Below, piece by piece: positions 51,373-60,654 of a stretch of 64,000 bases of DNA. The number at the start of each line of letters is the position of its first letter. Within the stretch, counting starts at the first letter, position 1. Below the pieces are notes generated by a model. It had not been told where the DNA came from, did not search any database, and saw only the letters and a program-made list of their open reading frames with translations. The DNA is from Pseudomonas frederiksbergensis (GTDB lineage: Bacteria > Pseudomonadota > Gammaproteobacteria > Pseudomonadales > Pseudomonadaceae): contig NZ_JQGJ02000013.1 in assembly GCF_000802155.2 (NCBI RefSeq), positions 62,001-126,000 of the forward strand. Reading direction: 5' to 3'. The translations under genes and the position numbers were made by a program.

Positions 51373-52808
51373 AGAATCGGCGAAATGAGCCGGGCGATCC
51401 GCATGCCGATCTTTTGCACGCGGTGGGTCTCCCGGCTTTCCTGTTTCGCGACTTCGTGGGCCTGGGCAAAATCTTTCTCGAGCATCTGCTCCACTTCGCT
51501 GGCGAATGCGACATCAACCGTCAGCAGCATCACTTCAAAATTCAATCGAAACGAACGGTTGTCCAGGTTCGCGCTGCCGATCGCGCTTATTTCCTGATCG
51601 ATCAACACGACTTTCTGATGCAGGAATCCTGGCTCATAACGAAACACCCGCACGCCGGCCCTTACGGCCTCGAATGCATAAAGGCTGGACGCTGCGTAGA
51701 CGATTTTGTGATCGGGACGTGATGGCAGCAGGATGCGTACATCCACCCCGCGCAAGACTGCCAGGCGCAGCGCAGCGAAGACCGCTTCATCGGGAATGAA
51801 ATAGGGTGTGGTAATCCAGATCCGCTCGTTCGCCGCATGGATCGCCTCGACGAAAAACAGCGAGCAGGTTTCGTGCGCGTCCGCCGGGCCGCTGGCCAGT
51901 AACTGGCAGAGCACGCCGCCGTCCGGGTAAGTATCCGGCAGGATCAATGGCGGCAAAGAACGGGCGGCCCAGAACCAGTCTTCTGCGAACGACTCCTGCA
52001 TGCTTGCCACCACCGGGCCGCGTACTTCGACATGCGTGTCGCGCCATGGCGCCAGCGGGGGCTTTTCGCCAAGGTACTCGTCGCCTACGTTATGCCCGCC
52101 GACAAACCCCAGTACGCCGTCCACGGCTACGATCTTGCGATGGTTGCGGAAGTTGACCTGGAACCGGTTCAACCAACCGCTGCGGGTGGCAAAGGCTTTC
52201 ACATGGACGCCGCCGTCGCGCAATGCCTGGACATATCGGTGGGGCAGGGAGTGACTGCCGATACGGTCGTACAGCAGGTACACCGTCACGCCTTCGGCCG
52301 CTTTCTTCAAAAGCAATGCGTGCAGGCGCTGGCCGAGGCGGTCGTCATGGATGATGAAGAACTGGATCAGGATGGCTTCCCGCGCGCCTTCGATGGCTTG
52401 GAAAATCGCTTCGAACGTGGCGTGGCCGTCTACCAGCAACCGCACCTGGTTATTCGCCAGGCAGGGTGCTCGCCCTAGCTTGGGCATGGCGCGCAACGAA
52501 GCATAGGCCTGGGAGGCGCGAGCGGTGAGTGCTTCTTCGACCCAGGGTCGCCAGTTCAGCTCGGAAATCGCCTTGCGCATTTCTTCGTTCGCCTGCCGTC
52601 GCGCCTTGATGTAGCCGTCGAAAGTGCTGCGGCCGAAAACCAAGTAGGGGATCAACGTCAGATAGGGAATGAACAGCAATGAAAGGGCCCAGGCAATCGA
52701 TCCTTGGGCGGTTCGCACGGTGAGTACCGCATGGACGGCGGCGATGGAGCCGAGTGTATGGAGCAGCGCGATCAGGTAACCGAAAACATGCGGGCCGTAA
52801 TAATCCAT
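51369..52808 (-). CDS. cls: Cardiolipin synthase (ClsA type)
   Basis: 479 residues from the ATG giving [12 protein letters not shown], the usual start of Pseudomonas ClsA; a longer frame adds nine codons. Two N-terminal membrane helices are followed by two phospholipase-D motifs, HRKIVAVD and HQKVVLID (both HxKx4D). It condenses two phosphatidylglycerol molecules into cardiolipin in the inner membrane. The convergent overlap with cfa means the two lipid genes produce complementary transcript ends. Confidence 0.93.
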   Translation of the reverse strand: MDYYGPHVFGYLIALLHTLGSIAAVHAVLTVRTAQGSIAWALSLLFIPYLTLIPYLVFGRSTFDGYIKARRQANEEMRKAISELNWRPWVEEALTARASQAYASLRAMPKLGRAPCLANNQVRLLVDGHATFEAIFQAIEGAREAILIQFFIIHDDRLGQRLHALLLKKAAEGVTVYLLYDRIGSHSLPHRYVQALRDGGVHVKAFATRSGWLNRFQVNFRNHRKIVAVDGVLGFVGGHNVGDEYLGEKPPLAPWRDTHVEVRGPVVASMQESFAEDWFWAARSLPPLILPDTYPDGGVLCQLLASGPADAHETCSLFFVEAIHAANERIWITTPYFIPDEAVFAALRLAVLRGVDVRILLPSRPDHKIVYAASSLYAFEAVRAGVRVFRYEPGFLHQKVVLIDQEISAIGSANLDNRSFRLNFEVMLLTVDVAFASEVEQMLEKDFAQAHEVAKQESRETHRVQKIGMRIARLISPIL

Positions 52809-52949
52809 GGGGCAGCCGAGCTCCTGAAGTTTCATTGCTTAACAGACCATGTTCCGCAGCGAATGTCGCTATTTAATTCACCTGGCCGGGCCTTGAACCG
52901 AAGCCTGTGGGCAGCGTCTAACGGCCACTTGTCCTCTGGAGTTTTTGCA

Positions 52950-53471
52950 ATGAAAGTTCGCTTGCTGGGTGTGGCCTTGGCCGTTGGCTTGTCGGTTCCT
53001 GTAGCGGCGCAGGCGCAGATGCTTCAACCAGGCCTGTGGGAACTGACGACAAGCAACATGAAAGTCGACAACCAGAACTTGCCAGACCTGCAATTGATCC
53101 TCGGCCAGTTGCAGAACCAGATGACACCCGAGCAGCGGGCCATGTTGGAAAAGCAAGGCATTACCATGGGCGGCAAAGGTATTCGGGTATGCCTGACCCC
53201 GGAGCAAGTCCAGACGAACGACATCCCGTTGCAGGACCCGCAGTCGGGCTGCAAGCAGCAGATCACCGAGCGAACCGGCAACCAGTGGAAGTTTCGCTTC
53301 AGTTGTCCGAAAGCCCAGGGCAGCGGTATCGCGACATTCCAGAGTGATCGCGAATTCACCACCAAGGTCAATGGCACATTCAACGCCACGGGCATCCAGC
53401 AGAACGGTAGCCTGGATACCCGTGCCGTTTGGCTTGGGCAGGAGTGCGGGACAGTCAAGCCGAGGGCTTGA
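52950..53471 (+). CDS. Exported DUF3617 protein
   Basis: 173 residues from the ATG after CTGGAG; the open frame upstream is rejected because it lacks a signal. A signal peptide ends near AQA. The mature part starts QMLQPGLWELTTSNMKVDNQ, the typical DUF3617 opening, and carries Cys residues in VCLTPEQ, SGCKQQ, FSCPKA and QECGT that can form disulfides. Periplasmic, function unknown. It ends two bases from the end of the convergent znuA gene. Confidence 0.8.
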   Translation: MKVRLLGVALAVGLSVPVAAQAQMLQPGLWELTTSNMKVDNQNLPDLQLILGQLQNQMTPEQRAMLEKQGITMGGKGIRVCLTPEQVQTNDIPLQDPQSGCKQQITERTGNQWKFRFSCPKAQGSGIATFQSDREFTTKVNGTFNATGIQQNGSLDTRAVWLGQECGTVKPRA

Positions 53472-53473
53472 TC

Positions 53474-54349
53474 TCAGGGCCGGCTCAATGCCTCGTACAG
53501 CGTGTCGAGGTTGTACTCGAACAGTCCGGTAAATGTGCTGGCGGGACCTTTGGCGGCGAGGGCGTCCGAATACAACGTGCCGCCAATGTGCGCGCCGCTT
53601 TCATCGGCTATTTGCTTGAGCAGGCGCGCGTCCTTGATGTTTTCCATGAACACAGCCTTGACCTTGGCTTTGCGGATTTGCGTGATCAGCGCAGCGACTT
53701 CGGCAGCGGAGGGCTCGCGTTCGGTAGACAGTCCTTGCGGCGCCATGAACTCAATGCCATAGGCCTGGCCCAGGTAACCGAACGCATCGTGAGAGGTGAC
53801 GATCTTTCGATTGCCCGGTGGTAACGCGCCGAACTTCGCCTTGGCATCGTCGAGCAGGGCATAGATTGTTTTCAGGTACGCCTGGCTGTTGCGTTCGTAG
53901 TCTGCTTTGTTGGCCGGATCGGCTGCCTCCAGCGCCTTGGTGATATTGCCAACGTAGAGCACGGCGTTGGCAAGGTTGTGCCACGCATGTGGGTCGGGGA
54001 TCGTCTCTCCATCTTCGTCCAATGAGCGCGGAATCACGCCCCGGCTGGCACTGATCACCGGGGCACTGGTTTCGGTGCTGGTGACCAGGCGATCCAGCCA
54101 AGGCTCGAAGCCCAATCCATTCTTGATGATCACATTCGCTTTCAGCAGCGCCTTGGCGTCGTCTGGTGTGGGCTCGTAGGTGTGCGCATCGGCGTCGGGA
54201 CCGACCATGTTGACGATCTGGACGTGCTCGCCGCCGACCTGTTGGGTCATGTCGGCAAGGATGCTGAAGCTGGTGACAACCCGCAGCTTTTCGGCGGCGG
54301 GGGAGGACATGGACAGCATCAGGCTGAATATCAGGAGCAGGGCGCGCAT
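53474..54349 (-). CDS. znuA: Zn/Mn ABC transporter substrate-binding protein (ZnuA-like)
   Basis: 291 residues from the ATG with AGG upstream; a longer frame has a Cys-rich, unlikely extension. A signal peptide ends at PAA. It is a cluster A-I metal-binding protein with ligands in GPDADAHTYEPTPDD, DPHAWHN and TSHDAFGYLG. It lacks the His-rich loop of classic ZnuA, so zinc versus manganese is not settled by sequence. Its place in the folE2-znuCB operon behind a perfect Zur box favours zinc. It is the last gene of that operon, 10 bp after znuB. Confidence 0.87.
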   Translation of the reverse strand: MRALLLIFSLMLSMSSPAAEKLRVVTSFSILADMTQQVGGEHVQIVNMVGPDADAHTYEPTPDDAKALLKANVIIKNGLGFEPWLDRLVTSTETSAPVISASRGVIPRSLDEDGETIPDPHAWHNLANAVLYVGNITKALEAADPANKADYERNSQAYLKTIYALLDDAKAKFGALPPGNRKIVTSHDAFGYLGQAYGIEFMAPQGLSTEREPSAAEVAALITQIRKAKVKAVFMENIKDARLLKQIADESGAHIGGTLYSDALAAKGPASTFTGLFEYNLDTLYEALSRP

Positions 54350-54359
54350 CGGCAAAACC

Positions 54360-55226
54360 TCATTGGGATGTAAGCAAGGGGGGCCGGCGCAGCAAGCCGT
54401 GCACCGGACCAAATACCACCGACAACAAATACAACGCCCCGGCCACCAGTACGATGGACGGTCCGCTGGGCAGTGAGTAATAGAAGGACAGCAACAGGCC
54501 AAGCCAGACCGAGAGGCAACCGAGCAGCGCGGCGATGAGCATCAGCAGCGGCAGGCGACGGCTCCAGAATCGCGACGCGGCAGCCGGCAGCATCATCAGG
54601 CCGACCACCATCAGCGCGCCGATGGCTTGAAAGCCGATCACCAGGTTCAGCACCACCAAGGTCAGGAACACGCCATGGGCCAACGGGCCGAGACGACTGA
54701 CGGTCTGCAGGAACAGCGGATCCAGGGTGTCGAGCAGCAGCGGTCGATAGATCAACGCTATCGCCGCCAGGCTGGCGCCGGAAACCCACAGCATGCCGGT
54801 GAGTGTCGGGCCGTCTACCGCCAGGGCCGAGCCGAACAGCAGGTGCAGCAAGTCCAGGCGTTTGCCGGCCATACCGAGGATCAATACACCCGCCGCGAGG
54901 GAAATGGGGTAGATCGCCGCGAGGCTGGCGTCCTCCCTCAGCCCGGTACGCCGGGTAATCCAGGCAGCGAGCCCGGCCATGCTCAAGCCCGCGCCCAGGC
55001 CTCCGATGGTCAAGGCTGGCAGGCTCAGTCCGGCAAACCAGAAGCCCAAGGCCGCGCCAGGTAATATGCCGTGAGCCACGGCGTCGCCGATCAGGCTCAT
55101 CCGCCGCAAAATCAGGAACACCCCTAGCGGAGCTGTGCTGCACGCCAACACCAAGCCACCCAGCAAGGCCCGACGCATGAAGACAAACTCTTGGAACGGT
55201 TGCCAGAGATGTACGGCAGCAAGCAT
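54360..55226 (-). CDS. znuB: Zn ABC transporter permease (ZnuB-like)
   Basis: 288 residues from the ATG sharing one base with the znuC stop (TGATG). About eight membrane helices and the ABC-3 family segments FMRRALLGGLVLACSTAPLG, GDAVAHGILPGAALGFW and FQAIGALMVVGLMMLPAA are present. It forms the inner-membrane channel of the metal importer. Confidence 0.9.
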   Translation of the reverse strand: MLAAVHLWQPFQEFVFMRRALLGGLVLACSTAPLGVFLILRRMSLIGDAVAHGILPGAALGFWFAGLSLPALTIGGLGAGLSMAGLAAWITRRTGLREDASLAAIYPISLAAGVLILGMAGKRLDLLHLLFGSALAVDGPTLTGMLWVSGASLAAIALIYRPLLLDTLDPLFLQTVSRLGPLAHGVFLTLVVLNLVIGFQAIGALMVVGLMMLPAAASRFWSRRLPLLMLIAALLGCLSVWLGLLLSFYYSLPSGPSIVLVAGALYLLSVVFGPVHGLLRRPPLLTSQ

Positions 55227-55894
55227 CAGGCCACCCACGCATGGGGTTGTTGGGCGATCAGGTCGACACTGCGGCCCAACACGCAACCGGTGTTTTTGAT
55301 GAGCAGTGTATGGGGAACATGTTGGCGTACCGCCGCCAGGTCATGACACACCACCATGATGGTCCTGCCTTCGGCATGCCAGCGATGAATGTGTTTCCAC
55401 AGAAGGGCCTGGCCTTGTTCATCGAGGGCAGCGTGGGGTTCGTCGAGCAATAGGAGCGGCGCTTCGGCCAAGCTCAGGCGAGCGAGTAGGGCGCGTTGCA
55501 GCTCGCCTCCCGACAAAGCCATCAATGGACGATGCTGGAGGCCGCTCAGCGCCCAGTCGTCCAGCGCCGTCTGGAGCAACTGTCGGCGCATGGCTGGCGT
55601 GTGGCGATTTCCCCAGGAGCCGGCGGCCACCAACTCTTGCAGATTGATGGGAAATTGCCGATCCAGATGTTGTTGCTGCGGCAGGAACGAAACTCCGCCA
55701 CGGCGTGGAACATCCAGGCAGACTTGGCCGGACAGCGGTTTTTGCAATCCTGCGAGCACTTTCAAAAGACTGCTTTTGCCCGAACCGTTGGCCCCGATGA
55801 TCGCGGTGAGGCTGCCTTCCGCTCGCGCCATGACTAGCGGCGGCGTGAGTGGTCGTCCGGGGGCACCCCAGCGCAGTGCTGTGCAGCTGATCAT
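55226..55894 (-). CDS. znuC: Zn ABC transporter ATPase (ZnuC-like)
   Basis: 222 residues. Walker A GANGSGKSS, signature LSGGELQRALLARL and Walker B LLLLDEPHA followed by the switch His are all present. The ATG overlaps the folE2 stop by 4 bp. It powers uptake through ZnuB. Confidence 0.9.
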   Translation of the reverse strand: MISCTALRWGAPGRPLTPPLVMARAEGSLTAIIGANGSGKSSLLKVLAGLQKPLSGQVCLDVPRRGGVSFLPQQQHLDRQFPINLQELVAAGSWGNRHTPAMRRQLLQTALDDWALSGLQHRPLMALSGGELQRALLARLSLAEAPLLLLDEPHAALDEQGQALLWKHIHRWHAEGRTIMVVCHDLAAVRQHVPHTLLIKNTGCVLGRSVDLIAQQPHAWVA

Positions 55895-56787
55895 GATGCG
55901 CCCCGCGTCCAGCTGCTTCGAGCCACTGCGTCGTGGGCATGCAGGCTCTCGGCGTGAACGACGCGCACGTCCAGCGCGACGATATGGGGTGACCGGGCCA
56001 GAGCCGTCGTTAATCGCCGGGCAGCGTCTTCGCAGAACATCAGGTTTTGGCCGTTAGCCAGTGCGAAGGCTTGTTCATCGGCGCGCTTCACGGCGGTTTG
56101 TACTGCGGTGCCGAGGGCGGCTTCAGCTTCGTTGATGAGCGACTGCAGCGCAAATTCCTTAACGGCGGCGTCCAGCCGTAGGGTCAATGTCGCCGTGCTG
56201 CGTTGGCTATGCGGGGTTGCGACAATGCCATTCGACGACCCCAGCCAAGCGAGGACTTCGGCATGCTCAAGCTGCTTGTTGGCAAAGTCGTCAACGAACT
56301 GCTGTTGCACCAGTTGCCGAGCAAGTGCTGCCGAACAGGGACACGTCGAAGAGTAGGGGATCTGAATCTGCAGTTCCACGTGGAACATTTTGTTTTTTAG
56401 CTGGGCTTCAATGCTCACCGGATAGCGTTTCCAGCCAGCCAAAGGACTCATAAGTGCCGGACGTTTAAGCAGCAGATCGGTATGCAAGTTGAGGGACGCT
56501 GTTTGGGACAAGCCTTCATGGCTATCGAGAAATTGCTGGAGGATTTGGCGTAACAGCGCCGGGGAAAGCGGCGTATCTTCCAACAAGCCCAGCGCCAGAT
56601 ATAAGCGTGACATGTGAATGCCTCGCGCCTCACCATCATCGAGGCTGACGCCAGCGTCGGCCATTGCGCTTAAACGTTGGCCATCAATCAATACCGGTGT
56701 CGCGACGCCACACATGCCAACCCAATCAAGGGGTAGGGGTTGACGTGAGATTTGGGCAGCCACGTCCGGCAGCGTTAAAGCGTTCAT
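55891..56787 (-). CDS. folE2: GTP cyclohydrolase FolE2 (type IB)
   Basis: 298 residues from the ATG (a TTG lies two codons earlier). The COG1469 family is recognised by YPVSIEAQLKN, the TCPCSAALARQLV region with its metal-binding Cys, and HSQRSTATLTLRL. FolE2 makes dihydroneopterin triphosphate for folate without strict need for zinc and replaces FolE1 when zinc is scarce. It is the first gene of a Zur-type operon with znuCBA; the perfect palindrome at 56820 lies 32 bp upstream of the start. Confidence 0.93.
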   Translation of the reverse strand: MNALTLPDVAAQISRQPLPLDWVGMCGVATPVLIDGQRLSAMADAGVSLDDGEARGIHMSRLYLALGLLEDTPLSPALLRQILQQFLDSHEGLSQTASLNLHTDLLLKRPALMSPLAGWKRYPVSIEAQLKNKMFHVELQIQIPYSSTCPCSAALARQLVQQQFVDDFANKQLEHAEVLAWLGSSNGIVATPHSQRSTATLTLRLDAAVKEFALQSLINEAEAALGTAVQTAVKRADEQAFALANGQNLMFCEDAARRLTTALARSPHIVALDVRVVHAESLHAHDAVARSSWTRGAS

Positions 56788-56819
56788 GGTCAAGATCCAT
56801 CGAAGAGCTGAAATTCAAT

Positions 56820-56832
56820 GTTATATTATAAC
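56820..56832 (-). promoter_or_regulatory. Zur box before folE2-znuCBA
   Basis: GTTATA-T-TATAAC is a perfect palindrome embedded in AATGTTATATTATAACAGT. This is the known Zur operator form of pseudomonads. It would let zinc-loaded Zur shut off folE2 and the importer. Confidence 0.85.
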
Positions 56833-56906
56833 AGTGGATTTTAAGAAACCTTTTCCATGAAACGAGTTTCATCTAGCTCCCGTTTGCTCATGTTCCACGT
56901 GAAACG

Positions 56907-57299
56907 TTAGCGTGATGAATTCTGGCAACCGTTCATGCGACCGCAGGTAAATGCGCCTTGGCTACCGCCCGAGCTAGAAAAGCGGTTGAGCGTCGTCCAG
57001 CCCACGCGCCGACTGTATCCCACCCAACTTTCACCATCCGAAGCCAATCCCGTGAAGAACGTGAGCTGACCGTAACGGCTATTCGTTTGTGCCCAGTAGC
57101 GCCGACCGACGGCTTCAAAACCTCGTAAGTAAGTGGTGTTGCCAGCCGTCGCGACGCTATAGGCATTGCCTTGCAGGTCCACACACGCGAGCAAATTTGC
57201 GCTACGGGTGCAGTTTGCCAAGAGCGGAGATTGGGCCGAAGCGACGAATGTCCATAGCAATAAAGGGCTCGCCACTATCAATTTCAAATGAATGCGCAT
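56907..57299 (-). CDS. Small exported protein of unknown function, Zur-linked
   Basis: 130 residues with a signal peptide (VASPLLLWTFVASAQS). The mature protein has four Cys in NCTRSANLLACVD and FTCGRMNGCQ, suggesting two disulfides. Aromatic, Gly-rich segments lie between (TTYLRGFEAVGRRYWAQTN, WVGYSRRVGW). I do not recognise a family. Its start faces the Zur box at 57347, so it is probably derepressed under zinc starvation. A role in periplasmic metal handling is only a guess. Confidence 0.65.
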   Translation of the reverse strand: MRIHLKLIVASPLLLWTFVASAQSPLLANCTRSANLLACVDLQGNAYSVATAGNTTYLRGFEAVGRRYWAQTNSRYGQLTFFTGLASDGESWVGYSRRVGWTTLNRFSSSGGSQGAFTCGRMNGCQNSSR

Positions 57300-57346
57300 G
57301 GATTGATCTCAGATCAATGGAACGGCGGGGCTGGCTGGAGTGTATC

Positions 57347-57359
57347 GTTATACTATAAC
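57347..57359 (+). promoter_or_regulatory. Zur box between the small exported gene and zigA
   Basis: GTTATA-C-TATAAC is a perfect palindrome, identical to the box at 56820 except for the central base. It lies 47 bp from the minus-strand start and 81 bp from the zigA start and can control both. Confidence 0.85.
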
Positions 57360-57440
57360 ATTGGTTCGACCGAACCTTGAAAATAGCCAAACCCAGGTCA
57401 CGAGCCGTCATCGAAGCGGCCGCCCGATGAGGATATACCG

Positions 57441-58649
57441 ATGCCCAACCGCCTTCCCGTAACCGTACTGTCTGGATTTCTGGGTGCTGGTAAAAGCACG
57501 CTGCTCAACCACGTCCTGCGTAATCGAGACAATTTGCGGGTCGCGGTAATCGTCAACGATATGAGCGAGATCAACATCGATGGCAGCGAAGTCCAGCGGG
57601 ATGTCACCTTGAACCGGTCAGAAGAAAAGCTGGTGGAGATGAGCAACGGCTGCATTTGCTGCACGTTGCGCGAGGACTTGCTCGAAGAAGTCGGACAGCT
57701 CGCCAGGGAGGGGCGCTTCGATTACCTGCTGATCGAATCCACGGGCATCTCCGAACCGTTGCCAGTGGCCGAAACCTTCACTTTTCGTGATGAAGAAGGC
57801 CGAAGCCTGGCCGATGTGGCGCGACTCGACACCATGGTAACTGTCGTCGATGGGGTGAATTTCCTTCTGGATTACCAAGCTGCGCAAAGCCTGGCGTCAC
57901 GGGGCGAAACGCTGGGAGATGACGACGAACGCTCGGTCACCGATCTGTTGATCGAACAGATCGAGTTTGCCGACGTGATTTTGATTAGCAAGATTGACCT
58001 GATCAGCCGGCAGGAGCGGGAAGAGCTGATCGCGATCATGCAGCGCCTCAACGCCCAGGCGCAGATCATTCCCATGGTCATGGGACAGGTTCCGCTGGGA
58101 CGAATCCTCAACACGGGCCTTTTCGATTTCGAGCGTGCTGCCCAGGCGCCTGGCTGGCTACAGGAAATGCGAGGCGAGCATGTGCCTGAAACCGAGGAAT
58201 ATGGTATCGCCTCGACCGCCTACCGGGCACATCGGCCGTTTCATCCCGAGCGCTTCTTCAACTTTATCGACCGTCCCTGGCCCAACGGCAAACTCTTGCG
58301 TTCCAAGGGTTTCTTTTGGTTGGCAAGCAAACCTGAGGAGGCGGGCAGTTGGTCCCAGGCCGGTGGCTTGATGCGCCATGGTTTCGCCGGGCGCTGGTGG
58401 CGGTTCGTACCGAAAAACCAGTGGCCGCAGGACGAAGAGAGCACCGCGGCGATCATGAAAAACTGGCGTGCCGCCACAGGCGATTGTCGTCAGGAGTTGG
58501 TATTCATTGGCCAGGACATCGACTTCAATCAACTCACCGCCGAATTGGACGCCTGCCTGCTCACCGACGCGGAAATGGCCCTCGGCGTCGAAAGCTGGCG
58601 GCTGTTGCCCGATCCGTTCGGCCCATGGCATGAAGAGGCGGTAGCGTAA
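57441..58649 (+). CDS. zigA: Zinc metallochaperone GTPase ZigA (COG0523)
   Basis: 402 residues. Walker [10 protein letters not shown] (12-20), the metal-binding CxCC motif Cys71-x-Cys73-Cys74 ([11 protein letters not shown]), a GTPase motif SKIDLIS and a C-terminal CobW domain are present. ZigA-type proteins use GTP to deliver zinc to client enzymes when zinc is low. GAGGA lies upstream of the ATG. Its stop shares a base with the ATG of the DUF1826 gene. The Zur box lies in its promoter. Confidence 0.92.
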   Translation: MPNRLPVTVLSGFLGAGKSTLLNHVLRNRDNLRVAVIVNDMSEINIDGSEVQRDVTLNRSEEKLVEMSNGCICCTLREDLLEEVGQLAREGRFDYLLIESTGISEPLPVAETFTFRDEEGRSLADVARLDTMVTVVDGVNFLLDYQAAQSLASRGETLGDDDERSVTDLLIEQIEFADVILISKIDLISRQEREELIAIMQRLNAQAQIIPMVMGQVPLGRILNTGLFDFERAAQAPGWLQEMRGEHVPETEEYGIASTAYRAHRPFHPERFFNFIDRPWPNGKLLRSKGFFWLASKPEEAGSWSQAGGLMRHGFAGRWWRFVPKNQWPQDEESTAAIMKNWRAATGDCRQELVFIGQDIDFNQLTAELDACLLTDAEMALGVESWRLLPDPFGPWHEEAVA

Positions 58650-59299
58650 TGCTCGCGCCGAATCTGAAAAGGACACTACGAACACGGCAGGTCCAAGGCG
58701 ATACGCCGGGGATACTCACGCAGATCCTGGACGAGGGCACGAACCTGGCGGTCTGGCAGCGCCAGCTTCCCGCACACATCGGCGATTTTGCGGCACTGGT
58801 AGTTGCGTTGGACCAGCCGCTGGCCGAATCACGGGTGCTCGATCTGCCGGAGGAGGACACCCAGCCAGCGCTGCACGGTTTGGCTGCAGGTTTCAGCGAC
58901 CTGCACGGCTATGAAGGTTTCATTGCCGACGTCTCCTGGCTGGTCAGCGCATTCGCATGCCTGTTGGGCGCCCAACGTGTCGGGCTGCGTCTGCGCACGC
59001 TGGATAAAGCCATGTGCCCGCGCTTTCACGTTGACCACGTGCCAGTGCGGTTGCTGACCACCTATGCGGGTGTCGGCAGCCAGTGGCTTGAGGAGGGGGT
59101 CATGGATCGCCGGCGCCTGGCGCAACCTGAGGCCGAACCGGTGGATCCGCAAATCATCCAGCAGTTCGGTTGCGGTGATGTCGGTTTGCTTAAAGGCGAA
59201 AAATGGCATGGCAATGAGGGCGCTGGCCTGATCCACCGCTCGCCGGAACCCGCACCGGGGGAGCGCCGGCTGATTCTCACGCTGGACTGGTTGGCTTAA
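58649..59299 (+). CDS. DUF1826 protein
   Basis: 216 residues, cytoplasmic. The DUF1826 pattern is visible: MCPRFHVDHVPVRLLTTYAG and the closing RRLILTLDWLA. The conserved His/Asp in FHVDHVPVR and a late His (LIHRSPEP) resemble an iron/2-oxoglutarate-type jelly-roll arrangement, though I would not claim activity. It is translationally coupled to zigA (TAATG), so it is part of the zinc-starvation response, perhaps as a client or partner of the GTPase. Confidence 0.8.
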   Translation: MLAPNLKRTLRTRQVQGDTPGILTQILDEGTNLAVWQRQLPAHIGDFAALVVALDQPLAESRVLDLPEEDTQPALHGLAAGFSDLHGYEGFIADVSWLVSAFACLLGAQRVGLRLRTLDKAMCPRFHVDHVPVRLLTTYAGVGSQWLEEGVMDRRRLAQPEAEPVDPQIIQQFGCGDVGLLKGEKWHGNEGAGLIHRSPEPAPGERRLILTLDWLA

Positions 59300-59649
59300 G
59301 GCTTGAGCCAGGTGCCCTGGCTTTGCCCTTCGCAAAATGGCTGCAAATAAGCGGCATCGCTTGCTACGCCGTAATAGTGAATATCCTGGCGGTAGGGCAT
59401 ATTGGCGACTTGGGCGTTACTGCAAACGCCAAACGCGCCGCCAGGACATTGATCGAGGTATTGCACCTCGACCTTCTGGCCGGCAAGGTTTGGCTGGCAG
59501 AAACCATCGGCAAACAGCTTCTGTGGAATGTTGCGGTTCTGCTGGCAGACTTTCACATCGAGCCGCTCCGCCTGGCTGTGAACCACGCAGGCCTGGGCCA
59601 ATGCCTGGTTCGACGTCAATGCCAGTAGTAACCAGCCGATCATCCGCAT
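59296..59649 (-). CDS. Small exported Cys-rich protein of unknown function
   Basis: 117 residues from the ATG following GGAGG; a longer frame upstream has no signal. A signal peptide ends at ALA. The mature part has six Cys (QACVVHS, VKVCQQN, DGFCQPN, DQCPGG, GVCSNA, QPFCEG), enough for three disulfides. It is convergent with the DUF1826 gene (4-bp overlap) and divergent from a second COG0523 gene, so it sits inside the zinc cluster. No family recognised. Confidence 0.65.
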   Translation of the reverse strand: MRMIGWLLLALTSNQALAQACVVHSQAERLDVKVCQQNRNIPQKLFADGFCQPNLAGQKVEVQYLDQCPGGAFGVCSNAQVANMPYRQDIHYYGVASDAAYLQPFCEGQSQGTWLKP

Positions 59650-59676
59650 GTCCACCTCCATCGAAAACCGTCGATT

Positions 59677-60642
59677 ATGTTGCAGCACATTCCCACCCAT
59701 GTCATCGCCGGTCCCTTGGGCGCTGGCAAGACCAGCCTGATCAGGCATCTGCTGGCTCAGCGCCCGGCTAATGAGCGTTGGGCGGTGCTGATCAACGAGT
59801 TCGGTCAGATCGGCCTGGATGCCGCATTGCTGACCCAGGCTGGCGATGGTATCGCATTGGGCGAAGTGGCCGGCGGCTGCTTGTGTTGCGTCAACGGAGC
59901 GCCGTTCCAGATCGGGCTCGGGCGTTTATTGCGCAAGGCCCGGCCGGATCGCCTGTTTATCGAACCCTCGGGCCTGGGCCATCCGGCGCAATTGTTGCGC
60001 CAACTGAGCCAAGCGCCATGGCTGGGTGTGCTGGCGGTGCAACCCTGTGTGTTGGTGCTGGATGCCCGGGCAATGGCAGACGGTAAGCCGTTGCCCGATG
60101 CGCAGCGACAAATCCTGGCGGATGCTGGACTGTTGGTGTTGAACAAATCCGAGACCCTGACACAGGCTGACCGTGAACAGCTGTCGGCTCAGTTGCCTGG
60201 GCGGGCGTTGTATTGGACGCAGCACGCAGCGTTGCCGATCGACCGATTGCCAGGCCAGGCGGCTCGGGGTAGCGGGGCTGTGGATAACATGAGCCTGCCC
60301 CGAAGCCTGGGACCGATGCCAGCCAGATGGACGGACCCAAGGCTGCCGATCTGCCTGTATCAGCAGCAGGACGGTGCGTGGAGTATCGGCTGGCGCTGGC
60401 ACCCCAGCCAACAGTTCGACGCGGCGGCGCTGGTGCGTTGGCTACAAGACCAGGACTGGAAACGCGCGAAGATGGTTATCCACAGCGTCGACGGTTGGGT
60501 TTCAGCCAATGCCCTGGAGGGGGCGGCGCTGGAGTGGCAAGCGAGTGAGTGGCGTGAGGACTCACGGATCGAGCTGATTTTCGATCAGCCGCAAGACATC
60601 GATCGCCTGCAAGCGGGCCTGATGAGCGCTCGGTGTGCCTGA
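59677..60642 (+). CDS. Second COG0523/CobW-type GTPase
   Basis: 321 residues. Walker A GPLGAGKTS, GGCLCCVNG (CxCC) and the GTPase LNKSE motif are present, with a shorter C-terminal domain than ZigA. It belongs to a different COG0523 subgroup and probably serves another client. It starts 27 bp from the divergent small exported gene. No perfect Zur box lies immediately upstream, so its control may differ from zigA. Confidence 0.88.
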   Translation: MLQHIPTHVIAGPLGAGKTSLIRHLLAQRPANERWAVLINEFGQIGLDAALLTQAGDGIALGEVAGGCLCCVNGAPFQIGLGRLLRKARPDRLFIEPSGLGHPAQLLRQLSQAPWLGVLAVQPCVLVLDARAMADGKPLPDAQRQILADAGLLVLNKSETLTQADREQLSAQLPGRALYWTQHAALPIDRLPGQAARGSGAVDNMSLPRSLGPMPARWTDPRLPICLYQQQDGAWSIGWRWHPSQQFDAAALVRWLQDQDWKRAKMVIHSVDGWVSANALEGAALEWQASEWREDSRIELIFDQPQDIDRLQAGLMSARCA

Positions 60643-60654
60643 ATCAGCCTCGTT

